Shown here piece after piece: positions 10,433 through 17,147 of a DNA stretch of 46,317 bases. Origin of the DNA: a virus; IMG/VR virus record IMGVR_UViG_3300025853_000164, positions 1 to 46,317 of that record; one strand, written 5' to 3'. The notes beneath the pieces were generated by a model. It did not search any database and was not told the DNA's origin. It saw only the letters and a list, made by a program, of their open reading frames with translations. Both the position numbers and the translations under genes were made by a program. How positions within the stretch are numbered: position 1 is the stretch's first letter; each line of letters begins with the position of its first letter.

Positions 10433-10786
10433 ATGTCCATTATACATTCAACTAGTATTACTAATCTTGAAGTTATTGATACTGGTTACAATATTGTTTC
10501 AAAAATTGTTGTAAAATGGACTTCTTATGACGATACCGATCCACAGAAAACGACCATTGAATCTGTAGATAAGTATGAAGTAGAAACCCATAATGTATCC
10601 CCAGATTCCGATGAATTTATTCCATTTAAAGAATTAACGGAAGAAATTGTACGTGGTTGGATTTCTGATCAATTTAATGATAAATCAATCATACAAAATC
10701 ATGAGCATTGGATTGATAGTCTTCTTAATCAATCTGATAATTCGCAACCTACTTGGACTATATTTAGTAAAGATGTTCCTTGGTGA
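10433..10786 (+). CDS. Conserved hypothetical protein
   Basis: A 117-residue acidic, soluble protein with no membrane segment or cysteine. The N-terminal half reads like a beta-rich domain (NIVSKIVVKWTSYDD) and the C-terminal half is tryptophan-rich (GWISDQFND, WIDSLLNQ). It is the last gene of the first fibre cluster, just before the promoter of glutaredoxin. It resembles small cyanophage proteins of unknown function found beside fibre genes. Function not recognised. Confidence 0.6.
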   Translation: MSIIHSTSITNLEVIDTGYNIVSKIVVKWTSYDDTDPQKTTIESVDKYEVETHNVSPDSDEFIPFKELTEEIVRGWISDQFNDKSIIQNHEHWIDSLLNQSDNSQPTWTIFSKDVPW

Positions 10787-10815
10787 TTGATTTTTTTTAT
10801 CATATATGATATAAT
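10787..10815 (+). promoter_or_regulatory. Sigma70-type early promoter of glutaredoxin
   Basis: TTGATT (10787-10792), a 17-bp spacer, then TATAAT (10810-10815), starting right after the stop codon of the upstream gene. The spacer contains the perfect palindrome ATCATATATGAT (10799-10810), which runs into the -10 box and could be an operator. Confidence 0.6.
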
Positions 10816-10857
10816 ATGATTTGCTTTAGTATGACTTATAGTAAATAATATATTCTT

Positions 10858-11094
10858 ATGAATTTTACCGTATACTCAAAAGAGAATTGCCCATACTGCT
10901 ATAAGGTCAAACAGGTATTGGAATTGACAAATAGCAACTATGTGGTTTATAATCTCGGTGAGGACTTTACGAAAGAAGAGTTCTATGCTGAATTTGGGAA
11001 AGGATCAACCTTTCCCCAAGTGATTTGTGATGATAAAAAGTTGGGAGGTTCCGTTGACACAATCAAATTCCTCAAGGAACATCAACTCGTCTAA
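10858..11094 (+). CDS. grx: Glutaredoxin
   Basis: A 78-residue thioredoxin-fold protein with the active site C11-P-Y-C14 near the N-terminus after a short beta strand. It also has the TFPQV cis-proline motif (about residue 58) and GGSVD (about 64-68), the glutathione-binding element. Length is normal for a phage glutaredoxin. It reduces disulfides, often to supply ribonucleotide reductase with electrons; that role is known for the family and inferred here. It is the first gene after the fibre cluster and has its own sigma70-type promoter, which fits early expression. Confidence 0.9.
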   Translation: MNFTVYSKENCPYCYKVKQVLELTNSNYVVYNLGEDFTKEEFYAEFGKGSTFPQVICDDKKLGGSVDTIKFLKEHQLV

Positions 11095-11285
11095 CATAAA
11101 TAAATCAGAAGACCACAGAAACCGTGGCGTTGATTTTATTCTTAATGGAGGTAAAAGAAAGCAGACTCAACCATTTCACATCATCTTTGAGAAGATGGTT
11201 TGCTTTCTAAATCGGGAAGTCACCATCTATTTCGAGTTTTCCTTTAAGTCAAGGAAAAGAAAAGTAATTTCCCGGAGAAAGAAAA
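11095..11285 (+). other. Intergenic leader with possible mini-ORFs
   Basis: 191 bp between glutaredoxin and a small membrane protein. It begins with a CATAAATA late-type box (11095-11102). It contains a possible 21-codon reading frame (11145-11210, MEVKESRLNHF at its start) and a possible 34-codon frame (11195-11299, MVCFLNREV at its start) that overlaps the next gene. Neither has a convincing ribosome binding site, so I do not call them as genes. Confidence 0.4.
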
Positions 11286-11516
11286 ATGTTAGCAATTAGT
11301 TTAGTATTTGGTTCATTCCTGACCGTTTTATTTCTAATTGTTGGACTTTTAGTTGGTTGGACTGCCAGAGAATACATGATGAATTATCGGGAAGTACCAA
11401 GACCTCACCCAGAGATGTTTGACGGGCAAGGTAACCTGATACCTGACGAAGTAATTGCATTTAATTTTGACAACTATCATGACTACGAAGACACCAGCGA
11501 CGAAGACGACGAGTAA
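11286..11516 (+). CDS. Small membrane protein, conserved in cyanophages
   Basis: A 76-residue protein with one N-terminal transmembrane helix (about residues 5-26, SLVFGSFLTVLFLIVGLLVGW). A short proline-containing cytosolic segment and a strongly acidic tail (DTSDEDDE) follow. A CCCGGAG-type ribosome binding site lies just upstream. The reading frame overlaps the start of the next gene by 38 bp, which suggests coupled translation. I recall similar proteins in many cyanophage genomes; function unknown. Confidence 0.65.
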   Translation: MLAISLVFGSFLTVLFLIVGLLVGWTAREYMMNYREVPRPHPEMFDGQGNLIPDEVIAFNFDNYHDYEDTSDEDDE

Positions 11517-12084
11517 GGCAAAGACAACAAAAAAACCTGCCACACAAAGTTTAGATCTTCCAAACAATCCACTCATTTTTGAGATTTTTGATCTTGCATC
11601 AAAGCAGAGATCAAAAGCAAAGAAAGTAGAAGTTCTCCAAAAGTATAATCATGATGCTCTGAGAATGCTTTTGATCTGGAACTTTGATGAATCGATTCAG
11701 TCTGCACTTCCAGATGGACCAGTTCCTTATTCTGGTTATGCCGAACAGACAACTCAAAGTGGGACTCTTTCTACAAAGATTACGGAAGAAGTCCGTAGAA
11801 TGTATGAGGTAGGATCTTTCTCAATGGGAGCATCTGATACTGATGGTAAGACCACTCTTCGCAGAGAGTGTAAGCACTTCTATCACTTCATTAAGGGTGG
11901 CAATAATGGTCTGACTTCTATTCGTAGAGAGACCATGTTTATCAATCTCTTGGAAGGTCTGCACCCACTGGAAGCAGAGATCGTTTGCCTTGTCAAAGAT
12001 AAGAAGCTCTCCGACAAATACAACATTACAAAGGAAGTTGTTTCCGAAGCATTTCCTCAAATCGTATGGGGGAATCGTGGGTAA
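11479..12084 (+). CDS. Conserved phage protein, DUF6433-like
   Basis: A 201-residue protein when started at the ATG of MTTKTPATKTTSKAKTTKK; an upstream TTG would add eight residues. The N-terminal 20 residues are a Lys/Thr-rich linker. The rest begins NNPLIFEIFDLASKQRSKAK and contains NHDALRMLLIWNFDESIQSA, matching a conserved T4-like phage family of unknown function (DUF6433, from memory). It overlaps its upstream and downstream neighbours, forming a tightly packed operon with three further small genes. Function unknown; no catalytic motif seen. Confidence 0.65.
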   Translation: MTTKTPATKTTSKAKTTKKPATQSLDLPNNPLIFEIFDLASKQRSKAKKVEVLQKYNHDALRMLLIWNFDESIQSALPDGPVPYSGYAEQTTQSGTLSTKITEEVRRMYEVGSFSMGASDTDGKTTLRRECKHFYHFIKGGNNGLTSIRRETMFINLLEGLHPLEAEIVCLVKDKKLSDKYNITKEVVSEAFPQIVWGNRG

Positions 12085-12337
12085 GGGAATCAATATCATT
12101 AATGTAGATTGCGATCCTTCTGCCGCCAATGATAAGAGTCTTCCACGAGATTCTTATCTGATTACCTATGGAGACAATGGAGAACAAAAATATGATGTTG
12201 TTCAGGGTCTCCAATCAGATATTTTTGACCAGTATTGGGATAAGTATCGTGATGTAAGAGGACTTAAATGGACAGAGGGAACAGTGAACCCTAAGATGTG
12301 GGGTTATAAACCAAACGAAAAAAAGAAAAAGAAATGA
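12077..12337 (+). CDS. Conserved hypothetical protein, GTG start
   Basis: I place the start at GTG 12077, preceded by GGGGG at a spacing of about four bases. It overlaps the upstream stop and gives an 86-residue protein beginning MGKGINIINVDCDPSAANDK. This is more likely than a start inside the upstream gene. The C-terminus is basic (KPNEKKKKK). SLPRDSYLITYGDNGEQKYD looks like a small beta domain. The stop overlaps the next ATG in an ATGA, so translation is coupled. Function not recognised. Confidence 0.6.
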   Translation: MGKGINIINVDCDPSAANDKSLPRDSYLITYGDNGEQKYDVVQGLQSDIFDQYWDKYRDVRGLKWTEGTVNPKMWGYKPNEKKKKK

Positions 12338-12588
12338 ATGAGGAAAATCTTAGAGATCAAATAAATCAACTGATTCGTAATGAGATCCAAGAGAACATTA
12401 ATGAGTTCGTTGATATGAAAGACGAAGAAAGAAAATCTGGACTCGGATTTGTTGGTTCGGATGACAATAAAGACCTCACTGTAAGAATTCCTAATAAAGA
12501 GATTGATAAGATCATCAAGGAGTATAAGAAGATAAAAAAATATCACAAGTCATCTTTGTTTGAGATTAAGAAGCTAAACCAAAAGTGA
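12334..12588 (+). CDS. Hypothetical helical charged protein
   Basis: An 84-residue protein starting in an ATGA overlap with the upstream stop. It is highly charged and predicted helical (QINQLIRNEIQENINEF; EIDKIIKEYKKIKKYHKSS), with a basic C-terminus. No cysteine or membrane segment. Last gene of the operon that begins with the small membrane protein. Not recognised. Confidence 0.55.
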   Translation: MNEENLRDQINQLIRNEIQENINEFVDMKDEERKSGLGFVGSDDNKDLTVRIPNKEIDKIIKEYKKIKKYHKSSLFEIKKLNQK

Positions 12589-12671
12589 CTTTTGTTTCCC
12601 GGAATCGTCGGAAAAAATCCCGGCAAAATTTTGGGTCTGTAAGGTTTTGTATCATATTTTACAGAACTCAC

Positions 12672-12700
12672 TTGCTAAATAATCTCAACAGGGGTATAAT
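12672..12700 (+). promoter_or_regulatory. Sigma70-type early promoter
   Basis: TTGCTA (12672-12677), 17-bp spacer, TATAAT (12695-12700), 17 bp before an ATG. The start site would lie only a few bases from the start codon, giving a very short leader. Confidence 0.65.
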
Positions 12701-12717
12701 ACCCTTACGTTCATCCT

Positions 12718-12906
12718 ATGATTTTACCTCTCCTACTGGCACTTGCCCAACCAGAACCAAAAATGCTTCTCACTTGTGAGCAGTTTGAGTGGTTATCTGA
12801 AAGGACAATGAGAACCGAATCTCTTTCTGTATGGAAGAAGATTGAGTTTATTGCTAGATATGCAGACGGGACTGATCCTGCCTGTTTCCCAGAGGTAGAA
12901 GAATAG
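12718..12906 (+). CDS. Small conserved cyanophage protein
   Basis: A 62-residue protein with a short hydrophobic N-terminus (MILPLLLALAQPEPK) followed by a helical, Trp-containing domain with two cysteines (CEQFEWLSERTMRTE; DPACFPEVEE). It starts directly behind a good sigma70-type promoter, so early expression is likely. I recall homologues in many T4-like cyanophages, all of unknown function. The hydrophobic start could be a signal peptide or a weak membrane anchor. Confidence 0.6.
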   Translation: MILPLLLALAQPEPKMLLTCEQFEWLSERTMRTESLSVWKKIEFIARYADGTDPACFPEVEE

Positions 12907-12933
12907 GACGCAAGTAGGACGACGCGGAACGGA

Positions 12934-13539
12934 ATGCCTATGTTCTTTTATACTTATTACTCATACGAACCATATGGTCGTGGATATATCGGTTCTAGGG
13001 GGTCTTCTGTAGAACCCTATAGCGACCCGTATATGGGCAGTTATACGGACGATACTTTCAGTCCCACTGAAAAGATTGTCTTATCTACCCACGCGAGCAG
13101 GGAAGAGGCACACTTAGCAGAAATAAAACTCCACGAGTTTTTCTCTGTTGATGATAATAAACATTTTGCCAATAAAGTAAAATCAACTAGGGTTGGTTTA
13201 TGTTCCTATGGTATGGTTCGTGTGAATAATGGAGTAGAAGAAAAACTAGTCCATAAAGACCAAGTTCCTAGTGGTTGGGTAAATGGGAGATTGGTAAATC
13301 CAACTTCTTATATGAATACACCTGATAGGTATATTAACGACGAAAGAAGAGGTTCTCTTTATAAAACCTTCTTGGAGGATGTAAAGAAAGACCCATCTAT
13401 CTTGGACATACCTATCAGGGAACTTGGTAGAATGTATAAAACTAGCCACACTTCTATTCGTAGGTGGAAAAAAACTAGGTCGTTCATTCGCTATTCGCAA
13501 ATAGCGAACGCAAACGCCGCCCGAAGGAACGGGATTTAA
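12934..13539 (+). CDS. Putative GIY-YIG-like homing endonuclease
   Basis: A 201-residue protein. Residues 5-22 (FYTYYSYEPYGRGYIGSR) match the two opening motifs of GIY-YIG nucleases, and E58/E63 in an AEIKLHEFF-like helix may be the metal ligand. Residues 105-119 (LVHKDQVPSGWVNGR) match a DNA-binding motif common in phage homing endonucleases. Residues 160-180 (IRELGRMYKTSHTSIRRWKK) form a helix-turn-helix. It is free-standing between two conserved small genes, as expected for a mobile endonuclease. The GIY motif is degenerate, so activity is uncertain. No late promoter is seen upstream. Confidence 0.6.
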   Translation: MPMFFYTYYSYEPYGRGYIGSRGSSVEPYSDPYMGSYTDDTFSPTEKIVLSTHASREEAHLAEIKLHEFFSVDDNKHFANKVKSTRVGLCSYGMVRVNNGVEEKLVHKDQVPSGWVNGRLVNPTSYMNTPDRYINDERRGSLYKTFLEDVKKDPSILDIPIRELGRMYKTSHTSIRRWKKTRSFIRYSQIANANAARRNGI

Positions 13540-13565
13540 CCGTCTCATTTCTTTGGAGTAAAACC

Positions 13566-13697
13566 ATGTCTAAAGTCGTTTATCGTGGTCAAGCATACGA
13601 CACTGTAGAGCGTCGTGAGCAAAGACAAGCACAACAGCAACCTCAACAGCACAACGAAGCCTATCGTGGCATTAAGTTTGTCAAGGAGGACAAGTGA
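13566..13697 (+). CDS. DUF4278-like small protein
   Basis: A 43-residue protein with a TTTGGAG ribosome binding site nine bases upstream. It carries two YRG motifs (MSKVVYRGQAYDT near the start and EAYRGIKFVKED at the end), the pattern of the DUF4278 family found in cyanobacteria and their phages. A Gln-rich linker lies between them. Its TGA overlaps the next ATG by one base (TGATG). Function unknown. Confidence 0.65.
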   Translation: MSKVVYRGQAYDTVERREQRQAQQQPQQHNEAYRGIKFVKEDK

Positions 13698-13807
13698 TGC
13701 AGAAACTCAATTTCCTTCAACTCATTAAAGAGCAGAAGCAAAAAGAAGAGAAGCGTCATAAAGCAGTTCTCTGCATGGCGGGTCACTGCCAGGTAGGTAA
13801 AAAGTGA
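13697..13807 (+). CDS. Hypothetical mini-protein
   Basis: A 36-residue, basic, helical protein (MQKLNFLQLIKEQKQKEEKR, then HKAVLCMAGHCQVGKK). It starts inside the stop of the DUF4278-like gene and its own stop overlaps the GTG of the next gene (GTGA). The overlap chain is the main evidence that it is translated. Two cysteines in CMAGHC could bind metal. Not recognised. Confidence 0.5.
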   Translation: MQKLNFLQLIKEQKQKEEKRHKAVLCMAGHCQVGKK

Positions 13808-13890
13808 TTGCTTTGATTGCTGGCATCGTCGGCGGATCAACAGCATTCATGCTTCTAATTTATGCTGAAGTACTATTGCTGAGTAAGTAA
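13804..13890 (+). CDS. Single-helix membrane mini-protein
   Basis: A 28-residue protein from a GTG start in a GTGA overlap with the upstream stop. Almost the whole chain is one hydrophobic helix (IALIAGIVGGSTAFMLLIY) with a glycine pair in the middle and a basic last residue. The stop overlaps the next ATG (TAATG). Likely a membrane peptide; function unknown. Confidence 0.5.
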   Translation: MIALIAGIVGGSTAFMLLIYAEVLLLSK

Positions 13891-14045
13891 TGCAAAATTA
13901 CACATATCATTATGATGATATGGATAAAGATAACAGACCACCTGCCTGTTATCAGTTAAAGTACAGAGGTTGCAACTATTGGTCATGCTACCTTGTTCAT
14001 TTGGACGAGTGGTTTGATAAACTACTAAAGTTTGAGGGAGATTGA
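13890..14045 (+). CDS. Hypothetical small protein, stop codon in terminator loop
   Basis: A 51-residue protein (MQNYTYHYDDMDKDNRPPAC at the start) rich in Tyr, Trp and Cys, with three cysteines (C20, C28, C33) and an acidic end. It starts in a TAATG overlap. Its last codons form the 5' arm of a terminator hairpin and its TGA lies in the loop, so it closes the mini-gene operon. Not recognised. Confidence 0.5.
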   Translation: MQNYTYHYDDMDKDNRPPACYQLKYRGCNYWSCYLVHLDEWFDKLLKFEGD

Positions 14046-14061
14046 CTCTCCCTCTTTTTTT
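14034..14061 (+). terminator. Rho-independent terminator
   Basis: Perfect 7-bp stem GAGGGAG (14034-14040) / CTCCCTC (14048-14054) with a 7-base loop, followed by seven T (14055-14061). It ends the mini-gene operon; the stop codon of the last gene lies in the loop. Confidence 0.85.
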
Positions 14062-14070
14062 GTGTATAAT
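14042..14070 (+). promoter_or_regulatory. Sigma70-type promoter embedded in the terminator
   Basis: TTGACT (14042-14047) lies in the loop of the terminator hairpin. A 17-bp spacer follows, then TATAAT (14065-14070). It would drive the small gene at 14092, thyX and possibly phoH. Confidence 0.7.
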
Positions 14071-14091
14071 GGTGAGAGAGAAATCTATTCT

Positions 14092-14256
14092 ATGGACAAA
14101 GACAAACTAAAACTGATTGTCCGTAATCTTGAACTGTTGGTTGATTCTCTGAAAGCAGAAATTTATTCTGATACTCAAAGTTACTTAAAGTATCAGGACT
14201 CAACACTACATGATTACGACGAAATCTTTGAGGACGATGATGGATACCCAGATTAA
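14092..14256 (+). CDS. Small hypothetical protein
   Basis: A 54-residue protein from ATG 14092; a longer frame from 14032 is ruled out because it would start before the promoter. It begins with an amphipathic helix (DKLKLIVRNLELLVDSLKAE) and ends in an acidic tail (DEIFEDDDGYPD). It sits directly behind the terminator-embedded promoter and 12 bp before thyX. Similar short coiled, acidic proteins are common in cyanophages. Function unknown. Confidence 0.6.
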   Translation: MDKDKLKLIVRNLELLVDSLKAEIYSDTQSYLKYQDSTLHDYDEIFEDDDGYPD

Positions 14257-14268
14257 AGAGGAACAAAA

Positions 14269-14904
14269 ATGAGTGTAAAACTGATCAGTGTGACGCCCGA
14301 TGCCGAAAAGACGATGGCATATGTGGCACGAGTGTCAAATCCAGCAAACCAGGAAAATGATAACTATGCTGGACTTTTGCGTTATTGTATCAAGCACCAA
14401 CATTGGAGTGTGTTTGAGCAGGCATTTATGACTTTGGAGATTGAGACGAATCGTGGCATCGCAGCTCAGATTCTGCGTCATCGTAGTTTCACATATCAAG
14501 AGTTTTCCCAGCGTTATGCAGATTCTTCTTTGATTTCTGATTATATTCCTGTGCCTGATTTGCGTCGTCAGGATACCAAGAATCGTCAGAACTCCATTGA
14601 TGATATTGGTGAGTATGAGAAACTGCAATTGCAAGGTAAGATTCAGGAGCATTTTGCGGAGGGTATGCGCCTCTACAAGGAACTTCTTTCTCACGGAGTA
14701 GCAAAGGAGTGTGCTCGCTTTGTACTGCCTCTGGCGACCCCCACACGCATTTATATGTCGGGTTCTGTTCGCTCATGGGCACATTATATCTCTCTGAGAT
14801 CTGCTAATGGCACTCAGAAGGAGCACATGGATATTGCCAATGAGTGTAAAAAGGTGTTTACCGAACAATTCCCCACAGTCGCAGAAGCACTGGAATGGGT
14901 CTAA
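14269..14904 (+). CDS. thyX: Flavin-dependent thymidylate synthase ThyX
   Basis: A 211-residue protein with the ThyX signature RHR-X7-S (residues 70-80, RHRSFTYQEFS), followed by QRYA. Further conserved parts are the N-terminal VARVSNP and the C-terminal SLRSANGTQKEHMDIA region. It converts dUMP to dTMP using FAD and methylenetetrahydrofolate, supplying thymidine for phage DNA synthesis. Length is typical for the family. A GAGG ribosome binding site precedes the ATG. It is a common auxiliary metabolic gene in cyanophages and here precedes phoH. Confidence 0.95.
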   Translation: MSVKLISVTPDAEKTMAYVARVSNPANQENDNYAGLLRYCIKHQHWSVFEQAFMTLEIETNRGIAAQILRHRSFTYQEFSQRYADSSLISDYIPVPDLRRQDTKNRQNSIDDIGEYEKLQLQGKIQEHFAEGMRLYKELLSHGVAKECARFVLPLATPTRIYMSGSVRSWAHYISLRSANGTQKEHMDIANECKKVFTEQFPTVAEALEWV

Positions 14905-14929
14905 ATATCATTATCTTGAATTCATAACA

Positions 14930-15178
14930 ATGGCAACATACCCCGTAGTGAATAAAAACACTGGTGAGCAAAAAGAAGTTGTGATGAGTATTCACGACTG
15001 GGATCAGTGGTTAAGTGATAATCCAGATTGGACACGAGATTGGTCTGATCCTTCCACCGCACCAATGGCAACTGATGTCGGTGAGTGGAGAGATAAACTA
15101 ATTGCAAAAAATCCAGGATGGAATGAAGTGCTTGCAAAAGCATCAAAAGCACCAGGCGCAAAAAACCTAAAGATCTAA
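14930..15178 (+). CDS. Small conserved cyanophage protein
   Basis: An 82-residue soluble protein (MATYPVVNKNTGEQKEVVMS at the start) with Trp-rich repeats (HDWDQWLSDNPDWTRDWSD) and a second NPGWNEVL element. The start resembles the FmdB-type small proteins of phages, but the zinc cysteines of that family are absent. It lies between thyX and phoH with one base between its stop and the phoH ATG. Function unknown. Confidence 0.6.
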   Translation: MATYPVVNKNTGEQKEVVMSIHDWDQWLSDNPDWTRDWSDPSTAPMATDVGEWRDKLIAKNPGWNEVLAKASKAPGAKNLKI

Positions 15179-15179
15179 T

Positions 15180-15938
15180 ATGGCAAGAAGAAAAAGAGCA
15201 TCTGCAGAGCAACCCATCGGGGTTGGACTCACGACAAAGCAGATGAAGAGGAAAAAACCTCTGAGTTCTGACTATTTGGTTGAAATTGATCCACTTACCG
15301 ACAATCAAAGAAAACTTTTTGAGTCATATAAAAACCAAAAGCACTTAGTTGCCTATGGTTGTGCTGGAACTGGTAAAACATTTATTTCTCTTTATAATGC
15401 AATTCGTGAGGTATTAGACGAAAGAAGTCCTTTTGAGAGAATTTATCTTGTTCGTTCTCTTGTGGCAACTCGTGAGATTGGATTCCTTCCTGGAACCTAT
15501 GATGACAAATCCGATATTTACCAGATTCCCTATAAGAATATGGTAAAGTACATGTTCCAAATGCCTTCTGATGCAGACTTTGAGATGCTTTATGGCAATC
15601 TCAAATCACAAGAAACCATTAAGTTCTGGTCTACTTCCTTCCTTCGTGGAACCACACTTGATAATGCTATTGTGATTGTTGATGAATTTCAAAACTGCAC
15701 AATGCATGAATTGGATTCTATCATTACTCGTATTGGTGAAAATTCCAAGATTATCTTCTGTGGTGATGCAACTCAATCAGACTTGCAAAAGACGAATGAT
15801 CGTAATGGAATTGTAGATTTTATGTCCATCTTGCGTAAAATGCCATCTTTTGATATAATTGAGTTTGGAGTTGATGATATCGTTCGTTCTGGTATCGTTA
15901 AAGAATACATTGTTGCTAAAATGGAAGCAGGTTTTTAA
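15180..15938 (+). CDS. phoH: PhoH-like P-loop ATPase
   Basis: A 252-residue protein with Walker A GCAGTGKT (residues 60-67) and Walker B AIVIVDE (163-169), plus the ERIYLVRSLV and GFLPGT motifs typical of PhoH. PhoH is an ATPase/helicase-like protein and a hallmark auxiliary gene of marine phages; its exact role in infection is not settled. No Pho-box-like repeat is apparent upstream, and it appears to be read with thyX. The stop overlaps the ATG of the next gene by one base. Confidence 0.92.
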   Translation: MARRKRASAEQPIGVGLTTKQMKRKKPLSSDYLVEIDPLTDNQRKLFESYKNQKHLVAYGCAGTGKTFISLYNAIREVLDERSPFERIYLVRSLVATREIGFLPGTYDDKSDIYQIPYKNMVKYMFQMPSDADFEMLYGNLKSQETIKFWSTSFLRGTTLDNAIVIVDEFQNCTMHELDSIITRIGENSKIIFCGDATQSDLQKTNDRNGIVDFMSILRKMPSFDIIEFGVDDIVRSGIVKEYIVAKMEAGF

Positions 15939-16618
15939 TGTTTAATCATGTTGATATTAGTCTTCCTCAACTTGAGAGGGAGACTATTGATGGAGTAAGA
16001 TATTACTCTGTTCCCGATGAAGATGAACTCCTTCGACTGGTCTCCATTACATCGGTGACCAGTCATTTTAATAAGGAGATTTTCGTCAACTGGCGGAAGA
16101 AAGTTGGTAATGAAGAAGCAGACCGTATCACAAACGCAGCAACAAGTCGTGGTACGGATATGCATACTTTGGTAGAACATCACCTTAAAAACGAGGATCT
16201 ACCAAAAGTCCAACCAATCTCCGATTTTCTCTTTAAGATCTCAAAATCAGACTTAAATCGTATAAATAATATTTACGCCCTTGAAGGGTCCCTATATAGT
16301 AAGCAACTGGGCATTGCTGGGACCGTTGATTGTATTGCCGAATATGACGGCGAACTAGCAATAATCGATTTTAAAACTTCTAAAAAACCAAAACCACGCA
16401 AGTGGATCGAACACTATTTTGTACAGTGCATGGCATATGGTTGTATGCTGTACGAACTGACTGGTATCTCAGTCAAAAAACTTGTAATCATCATGGCTTG
16501 TGAAAATGGAGAATGCGTCGTCTATGAAGAACGAGACAAATCAAAGTACATCAAACTTCTCACCCAATACATTAGAAAGTTTGTTAGAGATAAACTGGAA
16601 CTCTATGGAACAGAATAA
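15938..16618 (+). CDS. RecB/Cas4-like PD-(D/E)XK exonuclease
   Basis: A 226-residue nuclease. Motifs visible in order are SRGTDMH with H76, LEGSL with E116, GIAGTVD with D131, LAIIDFKTSK with D144 and K146, and the QxxxY motif (Q163, Y167). These are the active-site elements of the RecB/Cas4 nuclease family, which uses two metal ions to cut DNA ends. In T4-like cyanophages the gene usually lies among replication genes and may act in recombination or host DNA breakdown; that is inference. It overlaps phoH by one base and gp33 by 14 bp. Confidence 0.85.
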   Translation: MFNHVDISLPQLERETIDGVRYYSVPDEDELLRLVSITSVTSHFNKEIFVNWRKKVGNEEADRITNAATSRGTDMHTLVEHHLKNEDLPKVQPISDFLFKISKSDLNRINNIYALEGSLYSKQLGIAGTVDCIAEYDGELAIIDFKTSKKPKPRKWIEHYFVQCMAYGCMLYELTGISVKKLVIIMACENGECVVYEERDKSKYIKLLTQYIRKFVRDKLELYGTE

Positions 16619-16865
16619 AGAACTAGAACAGGCAATAGAAAACAAATTTTTGACACCTTCTAGGTTTGCCCTAGAGATTGAGAAAATTGTTGCGGAAGAA
16701 AACATCAATTATATCGATGCCATCTGTCACTATTGCGAAATCAATAGTCTTGAGGTAGAATCAGTAGTGAAACTGATTTCTAAACCCCTGAAGGAACGAC
16801 TAAAGTGGGATGCAACTCGTCTCAACTTTATGAAGCGTACTTCTAGGGCAAAACTACCACTATGA
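16605..16865 (+). CDS. 33: Late promoter transcription coactivator gp33-like
   Basis: An 86-residue helical protein from ATG 16605 (MEQNKELEQAIENKFLTPSR at the start), overlapping the end of the upstream nuclease. FALEIEKIV, YIDAICHYCE and KLISKPLKERLK match the small proteins annotated as gp33 in cyanophages. T4 gp33 bridges RNA polymerase and the sliding clamp on late promoters. Synteny supports the call: gp33, gp59 and gp32 are neighbours in T4 and lie in that relation here. The many NATAAATA boxes in the window are its expected targets. Confidence 0.7.
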   Translation: MEQNKELEQAIENKFLTPSRFALEIEKIVAEENINYIDAICHYCEINSLEVESVVKLISKPLKERLKWDATRLNFMKRTSRAKLPL

Positions 16866-17056
16866 TTTCCCGTGATGAATTAATGCACCATCGCCTACAA
16901 GCATGGTTGCGTGAGAATAAATGCGATGATATTGAGTATCTTGGTGAATATGAAGATACTCTAGGAATTATGAAACATTGGTATCGCATTGCCGACCATG
17001 AAGTCACAGTTGATTGTATTGAAGATCTTGAGTTAGTCGATGCTGAAAGTGACTAA
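16862..17056 (+). CDS. Small acidic conserved protein
   Basis: A 64-residue acidic protein (MISRDELMHHRLQAWLRENK at the start) that begins in an ATGA overlap with gp33. It has a Trp/His-containing middle (MKHWYRIADHEV) and an acidic end. It is followed by a terminator, so the phoH-nuclease-gp33 operon ends here. Function unknown. Confidence 0.55.
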   Translation: MISRDELMHHRLQAWLRENKCDDIEYLGEYEDTLGIMKHWYRIADHEVTVDCIEDLELVDAESD

Positions 17057-17091
17057 ATAATGGTGCTTGTCTGTCGTTATTCAAGCGGAAT

Positions 17092-17113
17092 GGGGTCTTT
17101 ATGACCCTTTTCT
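17092..17113 (+). terminator. Rho-independent terminator
   Basis: GGGTC (17093-17097), loop TTTAT, GACCC (17103-17107), then TTTTCTT. It ends the phoH-gp33 operon just before the endonuclease gene; it lies inside a larger inverted repeat. Confidence 0.65.
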
Positions 17114-17115
17114 TG

Positions 17116-17123
17116 TATAAATA
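17116..17123 (+). promoter_or_regulatory. T4-like late promoter TATAAATA before homing endonuclease
   Basis: Exact TATAAATA box 24 bp before the endonuclease ATG, with the predicted start site near 17129, inside the 3' arm of the inverted repeat. T4 homing endonuclease genes are known to be controlled by such late promoters. Confidence 0.75.
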
Positions 17124-17147
17124 ACTGTAACGACAGTCAAAGCAGAA

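Larger units (their letters stand above)
17071..17136 (+). repeat. 9-bp inverted repeat around terminator and late promoter
   Basis: CTGTCGTTA (17071-17079) is the exact reverse complement of TAACGACAG (17128-17136). The repeat encloses a terminator-like hairpin and a TATAAATA box and lies just before a GIY-YIG endonuclease gene. A transcript from upstream would contain both arms; one started at the late promoter would lack the 5' arm. Confidence 0.75.

Noticed and set aside
11027-11299. 90-codon frame overlapping the end of glutaredoxin.
   Set aside because: Its first part is out of frame with a clear glutaredoxin. Only the last 34 codons could be a real mini-gene, and they lack a ribosome binding site.
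12585-12779. 64-codon frame before the 12718 gene.
   Set aside because: It spans the promoter at 12672-12700 and overlaps the start of a better supported gene.
16261-16268. TATAAATA inside the RecB-like nuclease gene.
   Set aside because: Could serve gp33 late, but it is in coding sequence 337 bp from the gp33 start, so chance occurrence is likely.
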